64,000 bases of DNA from Phenylobacterium immobile (ATCC 35973) (GCF_001375595.1 NZ_CVJQ01000001.1:1798001-1862000); one strand, 5' to 3'; counted from the stretch's first letter, positions 9,184 to 17,797 are shown. The notes: generated by a model not told the origin, from the letters alone. Translations and numbers: made by a program.

Positions 9184-11082
9184 CTAGGCCTCCTCGGTGG
9201 GGCGCGGCGCCCGGGCGGAGTCGTCCAGCACAGCCTCGGCGTCGGAACGGGTCTGCAACTCATAGAGCGCGGCGTAGGCGCCGCCGGCGCGGACCAGGAC
9301 GTCGTGGCCGCCCCGCTCGACGACGCGGCCCTCGTCGAGGACGAGGATTTCATCGGCGTGCATCAGCGACGACAGGCGATGGGCGATGATGATGGTCGCC
9401 TTGGTGGCGGTCGCGCGGGCCAGGGCCTCGCGGACGCGCCGCTCGGTCACCGCGTCGATCGCGGCGGTGGAATCGTCGAAGATCATGACGCCGGGTCCGG
9501 GTACGACGCCGCGGGCGATGCTCATCCGCTGGCGTTGGCCGCCCGAGAGCGCGACGCCGCGTTCGCCGACGCGGGTCTCGTAGGCCTGCGGAAGGCCGGC
9601 GATATGCTCGTGGATCTGGGCGACCTGCGCGGCGTCGGTGATGCGGTCATCCGCGGCCCACGGATCGGCGTAGGCGACGTTGTTGCCGATGGAGCTGTCG
9701 AACAGGAAGGCCTCCTGCTGCACCAGGCCGACGTATTCCCGCAGGGAGGCCAGCGTCACGTCGCGGATGTCGACGCCGTCGATGGTGATGCGCCCGCCGA
9801 TGACGTCGTAGAAGCGCGGGATCAGGTTGGCGATGGTCGACTTGCCTGAGCCGGGCGGCCCGACGATGCCCAGCGTCTTGCCGGGCGCGACGGTGAACGA
9901 GATGTCGGTGAGGATGGGCTTGGCGCCCGCGGCATAGGCGAAGGAGACCCTATCGAAGGCGAGCACGCCCTTGTTCGGCGCAAGCGGCTGCGCGTCCGGC
10001 GCGTCGGCGACGTCAGGGTCCAGATCCAGCACTTCGAAGAGACGGCCGCCGGACGAGGTGGCCCGTGCGGCGGAGTTGAAGATCATGGCGATCTGCCGGA
10101 TAGGCTGCTGCAGCAGGGTCATGTAGGTGAGGTAGGCGGTGAGCGTGCCGACGCTCATCTGGCCATTGGCGACCCGGTGGCCCCCGTAGAACAGCAGACC
10201 CGCCATCGAGGCGTTGAAACTGAGCTGCATGATTGAGACGGAGCGGACACGAAGCGTGATGCGCTGGTTCGAGAAGGCCAGAGCCTTGGCCGAGGCTTCG
10301 TCGAACTTCTCCATCTCATAGGTCTTGCCGGCGAAGGCGCGGACCACACGGATCCCCTGGAGGTTCTCCTCCATGGTGAGCGTCAGTGCGCTCATCAGCT
10401 CCTGGAAGCGCAGCCAGGTGACGCGCAGGAGGAAGCCCATGCGGCCGAGCACGATCGCCGCGACGGGAACGAAGCCAAGGCCGATCAGGCCCATGGTCAG
10501 GTCGGTGCGCAGCATCTCCGTGCCGGCGAAGGCTAGGAGCAGGATCAGCGTCAGGCTCTGCATCAGGCCGGACTGGATGAAGATTCGCGTGCCCTCGAGG
10601 TCGAGCATGCCGCGGGTGATCAGATCACCAGAGTGAATCTTATCGTGAAAGCCGAAGCTCAATCTTTGCAGCTGCTGGAAAAACTGCAGGCGCAGGTCGT
10701 AGCCGACCTTCTGCGAGACATATTCCGACAGATAGCCCGACATCATGGTCATGCCGCCCCGAACCACGGTGGCGACAATGATCAGGCCGGCCGAGACGTA
10801 GAGAGCGTGCCGCGCGGCGTCGCCGTCGACGGTCGCACTGACCAGCAGCTGGTGGGCCTGGTCGACCGAGCGGCCGAAAAGCCTGGGCAGGGCGAGGCTG
10901 GCTAGCGCGGCCCCCAGGGCGCAGCCCATGGCGAGGATCACGAGGCCGGGATAACGGAAGGCGAGGCCGACCACCCGCTTGAGGACGTGCGGCATCGCCC
11001 GGGCGTCCACCCGGGGCCTGGAATCGAAGGTCGGCGCTTCGCCAGTCGCCGCATCCCGGTTGGAGGGATGGGTCGCGGTCAT
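9184..11082 (-). CDS. ABC exporter half-transporter, subunit with degenerate Walker B
   Basis: A 632-residue fused permease-ATPase and first gene of a two-gene operon with 7330-9180. The N-terminal about 30 residues are polar, followed by the six-helix membrane domain. The nucleotide-binding domain has Walker A GPPGSGKST (about residue 404), a canonical ALSGGQRQR signature, Walker B VMIFDDST (about 532) and H-loop IIIAHRLSS. In Walker B the residue after the aspartate is Asp where active ATPases have Glu. It therefore supplies the good signature motif to its partner, while its own site is expected to bind ATP but hydrolyse it poorly. This complementary pattern is established for heterodimeric exporters. 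The promoter should lie between 11083 and 11226, which is shared with the divergent DUF2513 gene. Confidence 0.92.
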   Translation of the reverse strand: MTATHPSNRDAATGEAPTFDSRPRVDARAMPHVLKRVVGLAFRYPGLVILAMGCALGAALASLALPRLFGRSVDQAHQLLVSATVDGDAARHALYVSAGLIIVATVVRGGMTMMSGYLSEYVSQKVGYDLRLQFFQQLQRLSFGFHDKIHSGDLITRGMLDLEGTRIFIQSGLMQSLTLILLLAFAGTEMLRTDLTMGLIGLGFVPVAAIVLGRMGFLLRVTWLRFQELMSALTLTMEENLQGIRVVRAFAGKTYEMEKFDEASAKALAFSNQRITLRVRSVSIMQLSFNASMAGLLFYGGHRVANGQMSVGTLTAYLTYMTLLQQPIRQIAMIFNSAARATSSGGRLFEVLDLDPDVADAPDAQPLAPNKGVLAFDRVSFAYAAGAKPILTDISFTVAPGKTLGIVGPPGSGKSTIANLIPRFYDVIGGRITIDGVDIRDVTLASLREYVGLVQQEAFLFDSSIGNNVAYADPWAADDRITDAAQVAQIHEHIAGLPQAYETRVGERGVALSGGQRQRMSIARGVVPGPGVMIFDDSTAAIDAVTERRVREALARATATKATIIIAHRLSSLMHADEILVLDEGRVVERGGHDVLVRAGGAYAALYELQTRSDAEAVLDDSARAPRPTEEA

Positions 11083-11226
11083 GGATCACCTGTCGTTAGG
11101 TATGCGAACGATCCTGGACTGCCGCGCTCGCTGTTGGAAGAGCTTTTGTTGCAAAAGGTGTGGATCAGGCGGTTGGTCATACTCGGGCCGCTCGCCGATT
11201 CCGGCTTAGCGGACGGAGGCTGACCG

Positions 11227-11634
11227 ATGGAGCGAGACCTGCAACTGGTGAAGGCCATCGCCCTCAGCGTGCGGGAGAAGCCTGACCTCACGCCGCAGGC
11301 GATCAATCTTCCTGGCTTCGACGCCGATCTCGTCTCGCGACATGTCGAGCTGATGATTCACACCGGTCTGCTCGACGGTAAGGTCGGGGGCAAGACGGCG
11401 GCGGGGCCGACGCCGTCGGTGGTTCGCGACCTCACGAGCTATGGCCATGACTTCGTCGGGGCCGCGACCTCGCACAGCGTCTGGTCGCAACTCCGGGAGC
11501 TGTTTCCCGACGAGAAGCTGCAACAGGTTCCGCTACGGGTGGTCGCGGGCGTGGCGATTCGCTTGATGGAGATTATTGTCGAGCAGGCGACGGGGATCGG
11601 CGACCCGACCCATGAGACCCGGGATCGCCGGTAG
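11227..11634 (+). CDS. DUF2513-family protein
   Basis: A 135-residue protein resembling the DUF2513 family. It starts MERDLQLVKAIALSVRE, continues with a segment predicting a winged-helix-like fold (VSRHVELMIHTGLLDGKV), and carries the family hallmark DLTSYGHDFVGAATSHSVW. DUF2513 members often lie in mobile or accessory regions, and their function is unknown. The fold suggests nucleic-acid binding, but this is not shown. The gene is divergent from the ABC exporter operon and convergent with the redoxin gene, which ends two bases beyond its stop. The C-terminal stretch ends in a short polar tail. Confidence 0.75.
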   Translation: MERDLQLVKAIALSVREKPDLTPQAINLPGFDADLVSRHVELMIHTGLLDGKVGGKTAAGPTPSVVRDLTSYGHDFVGAATSHSVWSQLRELFPDEKLQQVPLRVVAGVAIRLMEIIVEQATGIGDPTHETRDRR

Positions 11635-11635
11635 G

Positions 11636-12310
11636 CTATTCGGCGGGAACGGCGGCCAACGCGCGCATAGCCGCGATAATAGGACCGGGCTCGGTGCGGG
11701 TCAGCCAATCGGGGCTGACATCCACGAACTTGAAGCGTTGATCCTGGCCGATGACGATCACGGCTGGCTGGGGCAATTCCCACGTTCCTGTCCCGGTGAC
11801 ATCGCCGATGAACGATCCGCTGGCGCGGCTTGCGGCCTGCGAGGCCTCGTTGGCGGTGAAGAGCAGCCCGAATTTGCGGCTGAGGAACGCGTCGCGGTCG
11901 GTGGCGACGTCGAAGCTCAGCCTATGCCGAGCTTTGATATCCCCCAGGCGATCGGGAATCTGCGGACTGACAGCCACCAGCCTCGCGCCCAGGTCACGAA
12001 GCGCTGGCGCCAGGGTCCGGTCATAGTAGGGCAGGGCGATGTTGCAGGCCGGGCAGGTGGCGAAGCGGAAGAACACGAGCACCGCCGGGCCTGTCGCGGT
12101 CAGCGTGGCCAGATCGAGCCGAGCGCCGTCCACCTCGTCGAGAACGAAGTGCGGCGCGAAGTCTCCGACCTGCGGCCAGCTTGTCGGATCTGCGGCGGCG
12201 ACCAGCTCTTCGCGCTGATCGATGTTGAGCTTCAGTTGCTCAGAGCTCCAGGTGCGGAGGCGCTCGGCATGCAGCGCGCCTAGCAGGTCCTTGAGGGTCT
12301 CGTTCGCCAT
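11636..12310 (-). CDS. AhpC/TSA-type peroxiredoxin-like protein
   Basis: A 224-residue cytosolic thioredoxin-fold protein of the peroxiredoxin-like (AhpC/TSA, redoxin) group. After a helical N-terminal segment (about residues 1-45) the fold begins at VGDFAPHFVLDEVDG, and the active site is FFRFATCPACN with Cys86 and Cys89. The CPAC pair resembles thioredoxin-like reductants more than the single peroxidatic Cys of classic AhpC, so peroxidase or disulfide-reductase activity are both possible. The frame is open to 12403, but the ATG at 12310 has AGGAAG at good spacing and starts MANETLKDLL. It is convergent with the DUF2513 gene. Confidence 0.82.
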   Translation of the reverse strand: MANETLKDLLGALHAERLRTWSSEQLKLNIDQREELVAAADPTSWPQVGDFAPHFVLDEVDGARLDLATLTATGPAVLVFFRFATCPACNIALPYYDRTLAPALRDLGARLVAVSPQIPDRLGDIKARHRLSFDVATDRDAFLSRKFGLLFTANEASQAASRASGSFIGDVTGTGTWELPQPAVIVIGQDQRFKFVDVSPDWLTRTEPGPIIAAMRALAAVPAE

Positions 12311-12483
12311 CGGAGCTTCCTGATCTTTCGCGCCCTTTGGTGAACCCGCCTGACCCGACCCGACAAATGAGATTTCGTCAGGTGGATCATTGCCAAATGT
12401 CATGATCGCCGATGGCGCGACGCGCTATTCCAGGTCGCTGGATCCCGGCCTAGGTTGGGCCCTCGCTTACCGGAACCCCGCTC

Positions 12484-13812
12484 ATGACGCCGACCCGCCA
12501 ACTCAAGCTCGGCGCCTTCATGCGCCCGGTTTCGATCCACACTGGGGCATGGCGTTACCCGGGCGCGTTTCCCGATGCGAACTTCAATTTCGAGCACCTG
12601 AAGCGGTTCATCCAGACCCTTGAGCGGGGCAAGTTCGACGCCTTCTTCATGGCCGACCACCTGGCGCTGCTGGACATGCCGATCAGCGCGCTGAAGCGCA
12701 GCCATACCGTGACGTCATTCGAGCCCCTGACGCTGCTGTCGGCGCTGGCGACGGTGACGACGCATATCGGCCTGGTGGCGACGGCGTCGACGACTTTCGA
12801 CGCGCCCTATCACATCGCCCGGCGGTTCGCGTCGCTGGACCACATCTCAGGCGGCCGGTCTGGTTGGAACATCGTCACCACCGCAAACCCCGACGCTGCG
12901 CTCAACTTCGGCCTTGATGAGCACATGGAGCATGACGCGCGCTATGCCCGCGCCTTCGAGTTCTACGACGTGGTGACCGGGCTGTGGGACAGCTGGGCCG
13001 ACGACGCCTTCGTCCGCGATGTGGAGGATGGTCTCTATTTCGATCCGGCCAAGATGCACGTGCTCGACCATAAGGGGGAGCACCTGAAAGTGCGCGGTCC
13101 CCTGAACATCGCCCGGCCAATCCAAGGTTGGCCGGTCATCGTCCAGGCCGGCGCTTCGGAAGCCGGACGCAGCTTCGCCGCGGCGACCGCGGAAGTGATC
13201 TTCGCCGGTCAGCCGAACCTCGCGGCGGGCCAGGCCTTCTACGCCGACATGGCCGCGCGCGTGGCGGCGGAAGGGCGCGACCCCGAGATGGTGAAAATCC
13301 TGCCAGGCGCCTTCGTGGTGGTGGGCGACACGGTCGAAGAGGCGCAGGAGAAGCGCCGCCTGCTCGACAGCCTGGTGCATTACGACAGCTCGATCGCCTC
13401 GCTCTCCAGCACGCTCGGCGTCGACGCCTCAAAGTTCGATCCGGACGGCCCGCTGCCGGAAATCCCGCCAACTAACGGCAGCCAAAGCGGCCGCCAGCGG
13501 CTTGTGGACCTCGCCGCGCGAGAGAAGCTGACGGTCCGGCAGCTGGCCCAGCGCGTCGGCGGCTATGGCGGATTGAGTTTTGTCGGCACGCCCCAGACCA
13601 TCGCCGACGGCATGCAGGAATGGCTGGAGACCCGCGCCTGCGACGGCTTCAACATCATGTTCCCGTTCTTGCCCGAAGGCCTTGACGATTTCGTCGACCA
13701 GGTCGTGCCAGAGCTGCAGCGCCGCGGTCTGTTTCGGAATGAATATGAGGGCGTCACCTTGCGCGAGAACCTGGGTCTTGCACGTCCGACGAACCGATTC
13801 TTCCCCACCTAA
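12484..13812 (+). CDS. FMN-dependent monooxygenase, NtaA/SnaA/DszA/SoxA family (LLM class)
   Basis: A 442-residue luciferase-like flavin monooxygenase. The start LKLGAFMRPVSIHTGAWRYP and the segments GKFDAFFMADHLAL, SLDHISGGRSGWNIVTT and QAGASEAGRSFAA are diagnostic of the NtaA/SnaA/DszA branch. These enzymes use reduced FMN from a separate reductase and oxygen to cleave C-N or C-S bonds (nitrilotriacetate, dibenzothiophene sulfone, dimethyl sulfide, alkanesulfonate relatives). The length fits the family. The next gene, 12 bases downstream, encodes an SsuA-like sulfonate-binding protein, which points to an organosulfur substrate. No flavin reductase, permease or ATPase gene adjoins. The exact substrate is open. 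Confidence 0.92.
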   Translation: MTPTRQLKLGAFMRPVSIHTGAWRYPGAFPDANFNFEHLKRFIQTLERGKFDAFFMADHLALLDMPISALKRSHTVTSFEPLTLLSALATVTTHIGLVATASTTFDAPYHIARRFASLDHISGGRSGWNIVTTANPDAALNFGLDEHMEHDARYARAFEFYDVVTGLWDSWADDAFVRDVEDGLYFDPAKMHVLDHKGEHLKVRGPLNIARPIQGWPVIVQAGASEAGRSFAAATAEVIFAGQPNLAAGQAFYADMAARVAAEGRDPEMVKILPGAFVVVGDTVEEAQEKRRLLDSLVHYDSSIASLSSTLGVDASKFDPDGPLPEIPPTNGSQSGRQRLVDLAAREKLTVRQLAQRVGGYGGLSFVGTPQTIADGMQEWLETRACDGFNIMFPFLPEGLDDFVDQVVPELQRRGLFRNEYEGVTLRENLGLARPTNRFFPT

Positions 13813-13824
13813 GGTCCGCTACCT

Positions 13825-14772
13825 ATGCTTCGACGCAGCTTCTTGCAGGCCTCGCTCGCGCTCCCGCTCGCCGCGGCGGCCTGCGCTCGGCCATCCGATC
13901 CCACCGTCCTGAATGTCGCGAGCCAGAAGGGCGGCACGAAGTCTCTGATGACCTCCGCCGGGGTGCTGGCGGGAGCGCCTTACAGGATCGAGTGGAGCGA
14001 ATTTCCAGCGGCCCAACACCTGCTGGAGGCGGTCAGCGCTGGGGCGGCGGATTTGGGCGGGGTGGGTGATGCGCCGTTTCTTTTTGCGTTCGCGAGCTCT
14101 GGACGAGTGAGGGCGGTTCACGCCTCCCGCAGCCTAGGCCGCGGCGCGAGCACGGCGATCCTGGTCAAGAAGATTTCGCCCGCCCGGTCGATCGCCGACC
14201 TTCGCGGCAAGCGGTTCGCGACAGGGCGAGGCTCGATTGGCCATTACCTGTTGCTTTATCGTCTGCGGGAGGCTGGGCTGAAGCCTGAAGATGTGACGAT
14301 TTCCTTCCTCACGCCGGCTGACGCCAAGGCCGCTTTCTCCACCGGGGCGATCGACGCATGGTCGACCTGGAACTCCTACATCTACCTCGCCGCGAGAGAT
14401 GACGACGCGAGGGTGCTGACCGACGGGCGGGGCGCCTTGAGCGGCATTGGATTCCAGGCCGCCAACATCAACTCTATCGAGACCAAACGGCCTCTGATCG
14501 CTGACTTCCTCATGCGCCTTTCGCGCGCGCAGCGTTGGAGCATCAATCACAAAGATGCCTATGCCGCGGCCCTCGCGAAGGAGACCGGGATGGACAAAGA
14601 TATCGCGCTGCAGACCGCAGAGACGGGCCGCGGCCAGCCGGCCCCGATCGATGAGTCGGTGATCGCTGAGGAGAGCCAGGTGCTGGCGACTTTCCGCGAC
14701 GCCGGCGTGATCGCCAGTGCGCCCGACATCCGCCAGGCCTTTGACGCAAGTTTCAACAGCGCCGCAATCTAA
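13825..14772 (+). CDS. SsuA-like ABC transporter substrate-binding protein
   Basis: A 315-residue periplasmic binding protein of the aliphatic sulfonate/nitrate/taurine group. The N-terminus MLRRSFLQASLALPLAAAAC has a twin-arginine-like RRSFL motif and a hydrophobic core, and its Cys20 could be a lipoprotein cysteine, though the lipobox is imperfect. The mature part has VLNVASQKGG, a ligand-loop segment AAQHLLEAVSAGAADLGGVG, and IDAWSTWNSYI typical of SsuA. It delivers substrate to an ABC permease that is not encoded here. It is the second gene of a pair with the flavin monooxygenase, suggesting uptake and oxidation of the same organosulfur compound. tRNA-Cys follows on the other strand. Confidence 0.88.
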   Translation: MLRRSFLQASLALPLAAAACARPSDPTVLNVASQKGGTKSLMTSAGVLAGAPYRIEWSEFPAAQHLLEAVSAGAADLGGVGDAPFLFAFASSGRVRAVHASRSLGRGASTAILVKKISPARSIADLRGKRFATGRGSIGHYLLLYRLREAGLKPEDVTISFLTPADAKAAFSTGAIDAWSTWNSYIYLAARDDDARVLTDGRGALSGIGFQAANINSIETKRPLIADFLMRLSRAQRWSINHKDAYAAALAKETGMDKDIALQTAETGRGQPAPIDESVIAEESQVLATFRDAGVIASAPDIRQAFDASFNSAAI

Positions 14773-14811
14773 GGCGGCGGCGCGCGGCGCACGTCATGTC
14801 AGGGCGATGCT

Positions 14812-14885
14812 TGGAGGCCTGACCGGGAATCGAACCCGGGTGCACGGATTTGCAGTCCGCTGCGTCACCACTCCGCCATCAGGCC
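14812..14885 (-). tRNA. tRNA-Cys (anticodon GCA), CCA encoded
   Basis: On the minus strand the acceptor arms are GGCCTGA (from 14885 down) and TCAGGCC, followed by discriminator U and an encoded CCA (14814-14812). The anticodon loop ACTGCAAAT contains GCA, and the T-arm CCCGGGTTCGATTCCCGG is canonical. The whole is 74 nucleotides including CCA. Confidence 0.96.
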
Positions 14886-15012
14886 GCCGAAGGGAGCGGA
14901 TCGCTATCAGAACGCCACGCTTGGGGCAATCGCCCCGCGGCATGATTGCCTTGACGGAGCTCGCGGACCTATAAGCCGCTCATCGAACGCCTGTCCGCAT
15001 TAGAGAGACCCG

Positions 15013-15585
15013 ATGGCCGCTGATCTCGCCGCCGCCCGCCTGAACATGGTCGAGAGCCAGGTTCGTCCCAGCGACGTCACTGACGTGCGGATTCATGACG
15101 CGATGCGCGCTTTTCCGCGCGAGAGCCTGATCCCTGCCGACAAGGCCTATCTGGCCTATGCTGATGTGGAGGTCCCTTATGCGCCCGGCCGCTGGCTGTT
15201 GAAGCCGCGTGACGTGTCCAAGCTGTTGCAGGCTTTGCGGCCGATGCCGGGCGAGCGCGCCCTGGCCGTGGCCGCGCCCTATGCGGCGGCGGTCATGGAG
15301 GCTCTCGGTGTGACCGTGGAGCGTCTCGACGGTGACGATCTGAGCGCTACGCCTGTCGGCCCCTACGATATCATCGTCTGCGAAGGCGCTGTCGCACGCT
15401 GTCCGCAGGTGTGGCTGGACGCCTTGGCGGAGGGCGGGCGTCTCGGCGTCATTGAGCGTGACGGGCCGGGCGGCAAGGCCTGCCTCTATATCCGCGCTGA
15501 CAAAGGCGTTGGTCGCCGCGACCTTTTTGATGCGACACAGGCGGTCCTGCCGGGCTTTGAAGCGCGCCACGGTTTCGCCTTGTGA
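15013..15585 (+). CDS. Protein-L-isoaspartate O-methyltransferase-like protein, probably degenerate
   Basis: A 190-residue protein of the PCMT family. The N-terminal half matches well: RLNMVESQVRPSDVTD, RIHDAMRAFPRE, then YADVEVPYAPGRWLLKPRD, corresponding to the PCMT lid and substrate segments. In active PCMTs a glycine-rich S-adenosylmethionine motif (E-x-G-x-G-S/T-G-Y) follows; here the place is held by ALAVAAPYAAAVMEALG, with no glycine-rich loop. The family is about 210-220 residues, so it is also short. It lies 101 bases before the TolC-family gene in the same direction, within the PCMT-like, tolC, popZ, valS order that I recall from Caulobacter. The protein may have lost methyltransferase activity and kept a binding role; this is inference. 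Confidence 0.78.
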   Translation: MAADLAAARLNMVESQVRPSDVTDVRIHDAMRAFPRESLIPADKAYLAYADVEVPYAPGRWLLKPRDVSKLLQALRPMPGERALAVAAPYAAAVMEALGVTVERLDGDDLSATPVGPYDIIVCEGAVARCPQVWLDALAEGGRLGVIERDGPGGKACLYIRADKGVGRRDLFDATQAVLPGFEARHGFAL

Positions 15586-15686
15586 GCTTGATTGAAACAC
15601 TCGGGAAACGTTCCAGGACTTAAGAGTCGAATGTCCCGGCGCTTGCGCCTGGGACCTCTGGGGTTGGCCCGGGTCGGGGATAGCTG

Positions 15687-17246
15687 ATGTCGAACCGCTT
15701 TCGCGCGCGCCTGGTCGCGGCGATGGTCACTACGGGTCTGGCGGGAATTCTGGTCGCAGGCTCAGGCGCGCAGGCGAAGGCGGAGACCCTCGCCGAAGCC
15801 ATCGCCATGGCCTACCGCAACAACCCAAACCTGGAGGCCCAGCGCGCCACGCAGCGGGCTCTGGATGAGACCTATGTTCAGGCGCGGTCCGGTTGGCGGC
15901 CGACGCTGACGGCGTCAGCTTCCGCGACCTACAGCGAGAGCCGGGGCCGGCGGCGCGTGCCGTATCTGGCGAATTACGACGAGACCAACAGCGCCACGAT
16001 CGGCCTGACGTTCAATCAGCCGCTGTGGACGGGCGGGCGCGTGGCGGCCGCCGTGACGGCAGCGAACGCCGACGTTCTGTCCGGCCAGGAGTCACTCCGC
16101 CGGGTCGAGGCCCAGGTGATGGCCGCCGTGATCGCCGCCTACGCCGATGTACGGCGCGACACGGCCGCGCTGGAGATCCAACGCCAGAACCTGGCGACTC
16201 TGCAGCGTCAACTTGATGAATCGAACGCCCGCTTCACCGTCGGCGAACTGACCCGGACAGATGTAGCCCTGTCGCAGGCGCGCCTGTCAGCCTCCCAGGC
16301 TCAGTTGAGCTCGGCCCAGGCCCAACTGGAAGTCAGCCGCGCCAACTACGCCGCCTTGGTCGGCCAAAATCCGGGCGACCTCGCGGGGGAGCCGTCGCTC
16401 TCTTACCTGATGCCGGCGACCCCGGAGGAGGCCTTCGAGGTCGCCGAAAAGTTCAGCCCCTTGCTTCGCGCCCAACAGTTTGCGGAGGAGGCCAGCCGGG
16501 CCCGCGTGGTTCAGGCCCGCGCTGATCGGAACCCATCGCTTTCCGTTTCGGCGACCTACGGTCACACCGGACCGGCTGATCCCTTCGAACGCGGGCTCTA
16601 TGACCGCGAGGTCGTGGGGCGTGCGACGGTGACCGTACCCCTCTTCACCGGCGGACTGACGACGTCGCGCATCCGCCAGCAGATTGAGCGCAACAACGCC
16701 GACCGCATTACCGTGGAGACGCAGCGGCGCTCGGTGCTGCAGACCGTGACGCAGACCTGGAATCTGCTGACCGCGGCGCGCGCCAACATCATCGCGACGG
16801 CTGAGCAGGTGCGGGCGGCGCGAATCGCCACAGAAGGCACGCGCCAAGAGTTGCAGGTTGGCCTGCGAACGACCTTGGACGTGCTGAATACCGAGCAGGA
16901 GCGTCGGGCAGCCGAACTCAACCAGGTGACTGCGCGGCGCGACGAATACGTCGCCTCGGCCAATCTGCTGGCGGCTATGGGCCGCCTGGAAGCCCGCAAC
17001 CTGACGCCCGATGTCCCGCAATACGACGCCAAGGCCAATTTTCGTCGCCTGCGCGTGACCTGGGGCTGGGTGCCATGGGAAGAGCCGCTGGGCGTGATCG
17101 ACCGACTATTGTCGCCGTCGCCGCTGATGACGGTGCGCAGCCGTGCTGTTGAGCCGAGCATCGGCCCTGGCCTGCAAGCGGCGCCGGGCGCAACTGCGCC
17201 GATTGAGGCCCCGCCCAAAGCGGCGGGCGACCCGCCGGCGAACTAG
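15687..17246 (+). CDS. TolC-family outer-membrane efflux/type I secretion protein
   Basis: A 519-residue trimeric outer-membrane channel protein. A signal peptide (residues 1 to about 32, ending near SGAQAKA) is followed by two structural repeats with long heptad helices rich in Ala/Gln/Leu (for example DVALSQARLSASQAQLSSAQ) and the usual NPxLxAQR and TLDVLNTEQE segments. A proline/alanine-rich tail of about 40 residues follows the second repeat. It provides the periplasm-spanning exit duct for type I secretion or RND efflux. In Caulobacter the popZ-adjacent homologue is RsaFb, which helps secrete the RTX S-layer protein. Here an RTX protein is encoded at 4083-7325, so a similar role is plausible. 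No ABC or adaptor gene lies next to it. Confidence 0.92.
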   Translation: MSNRFRARLVAAMVTTGLAGILVAGSGAQAKAETLAEAIAMAYRNNPNLEAQRATQRALDETYVQARSGWRPTLTASASATYSESRGRRRVPYLANYDETNSATIGLTFNQPLWTGGRVAAAVTAANADVLSGQESLRRVEAQVMAAVIAAYADVRRDTAALEIQRQNLATLQRQLDESNARFTVGELTRTDVALSQARLSASQAQLSSAQAQLEVSRANYAALVGQNPGDLAGEPSLSYLMPATPEEAFEVAEKFSPLLRAQQFAEEASRARVVQARADRNPSLSVSATYGHTGPADPFERGLYDREVVGRATVTVPLFTGGLTTSRIRQQIERNNADRITVETQRRSVLQTVTQTWNLLTAARANIIATAEQVRAARIATEGTRQELQVGLRTTLDVLNTEQERRAAELNQVTARRDEYVASANLLAAMGRLEARNLTPDVPQYDAKANFRRLRVTWGWVPWEEPLGVIDRLLSPSPLMTVRSRAVEPSIGPGLQAAPGATAPIEAPPKAAGDPPAN

Positions 17247-17305
17247 CCGCCTTCCCCTGAGGGGCGGTGCGAACTAGGCTCCGGGCTTATCCAGGAACGA
17301 GCGGC

Positions 17306-17797
17306 ATGTCTGAGCAGAACGACCCCAAGCAAGACACGAACATGGAGGACATCTTGGCCTCCATCCGCCGGATCATCGCTGAAGAACCAGAAGATGGCGC
17401 GGTGAGCGCTGAGGCCGCCTCGGCCGATGGCGAGGAAGAGCCGCTGGAGTTGACCGAACGTGTCGACGCGGCAGCCCCGCCGCCGCCCGCTGCTGTCCTG
17501 GAAGAGCCGCCGGAGCCGCCCGTCGCGCCGCCCGAAGCGGTGGTTGAGGCGGCCGCTGCGGCGCAGCCTGAGTCGGTCGAGACCCTGGTCAGCGCGCCCG
17601 CGGCGGCGGCGGCCGGCGCGGCGTTCGCCGGGCTCGCCGCCGCCGTCGCGCCGCAAGGGCAGGGGGCCACGGTTGAGGATCTCGCCCGCGAACTGCTCAA
17701 GCCGATGCTCAAGGCGTGGCTCGACGAAAACCTCGAGGCTGTCGTGCGCAAGGCGGTCGAGGTCGAGGTCGAACGGGTCTCCCGCCTGGCGCGCTGA
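17306..17797 (+). CDS. popZ: Polar organising protein PopZ
   Basis: A 163-residue protein with the three-part PopZ layout. An N-terminal amphipathic helix (TNMEDILASIRRIIAEEPED, about residues 11-30) matches the client-binding helix. A long acidic, proline- and alanine-rich disordered linker follows (about 30-125). The C-terminal oligomerisation helices are VEDLARELLKPMLKAWLDEN and EAVVRKAVEVEVERVSRLAR. PopZ forms a polar matrix that anchors the ParB-parS complex and recruits cell-cycle kinases. The C. crescentus protein is about 177 residues, so this is similar in length. The ATG at 17306 gives the conserved MSEQN-type start. Position between a tolC-family gene and valS agrees with what I recall from Caulobacter. 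Clients and linker sequence vary between species, so exact partners cannot be read here. Confidence 0.92.
   Translation: MSEQNDPKQDTNMEDILASIRRIIAEEPEDGAVSAEAASADGEEEPLELTERVDAAAPPPPAAVLEEPPEPPVAPPEAVVEAAAAAQPESVETLVSAPAAAAAGAAFAGLAAAVAPQGQGATVEDLARELLKPMLKAWLDENLEAVVRKAVEVEVERVSRLAR

Noticed and set aside
8545-9849. Plus-strand ORF of 434 residues opposite the ABC exporter genes
   Set aside because: Antisense shadow, rich in Gly/Asp/Arg/Val, with no recognisable motif.
14717-14974. Plus-strand ORF of 85 residues containing GLTGNRTRVHGFAVRC
   Set aside because: It is the antisense translation of tRNA-Cys and overlaps the end of the SsuA-like gene.
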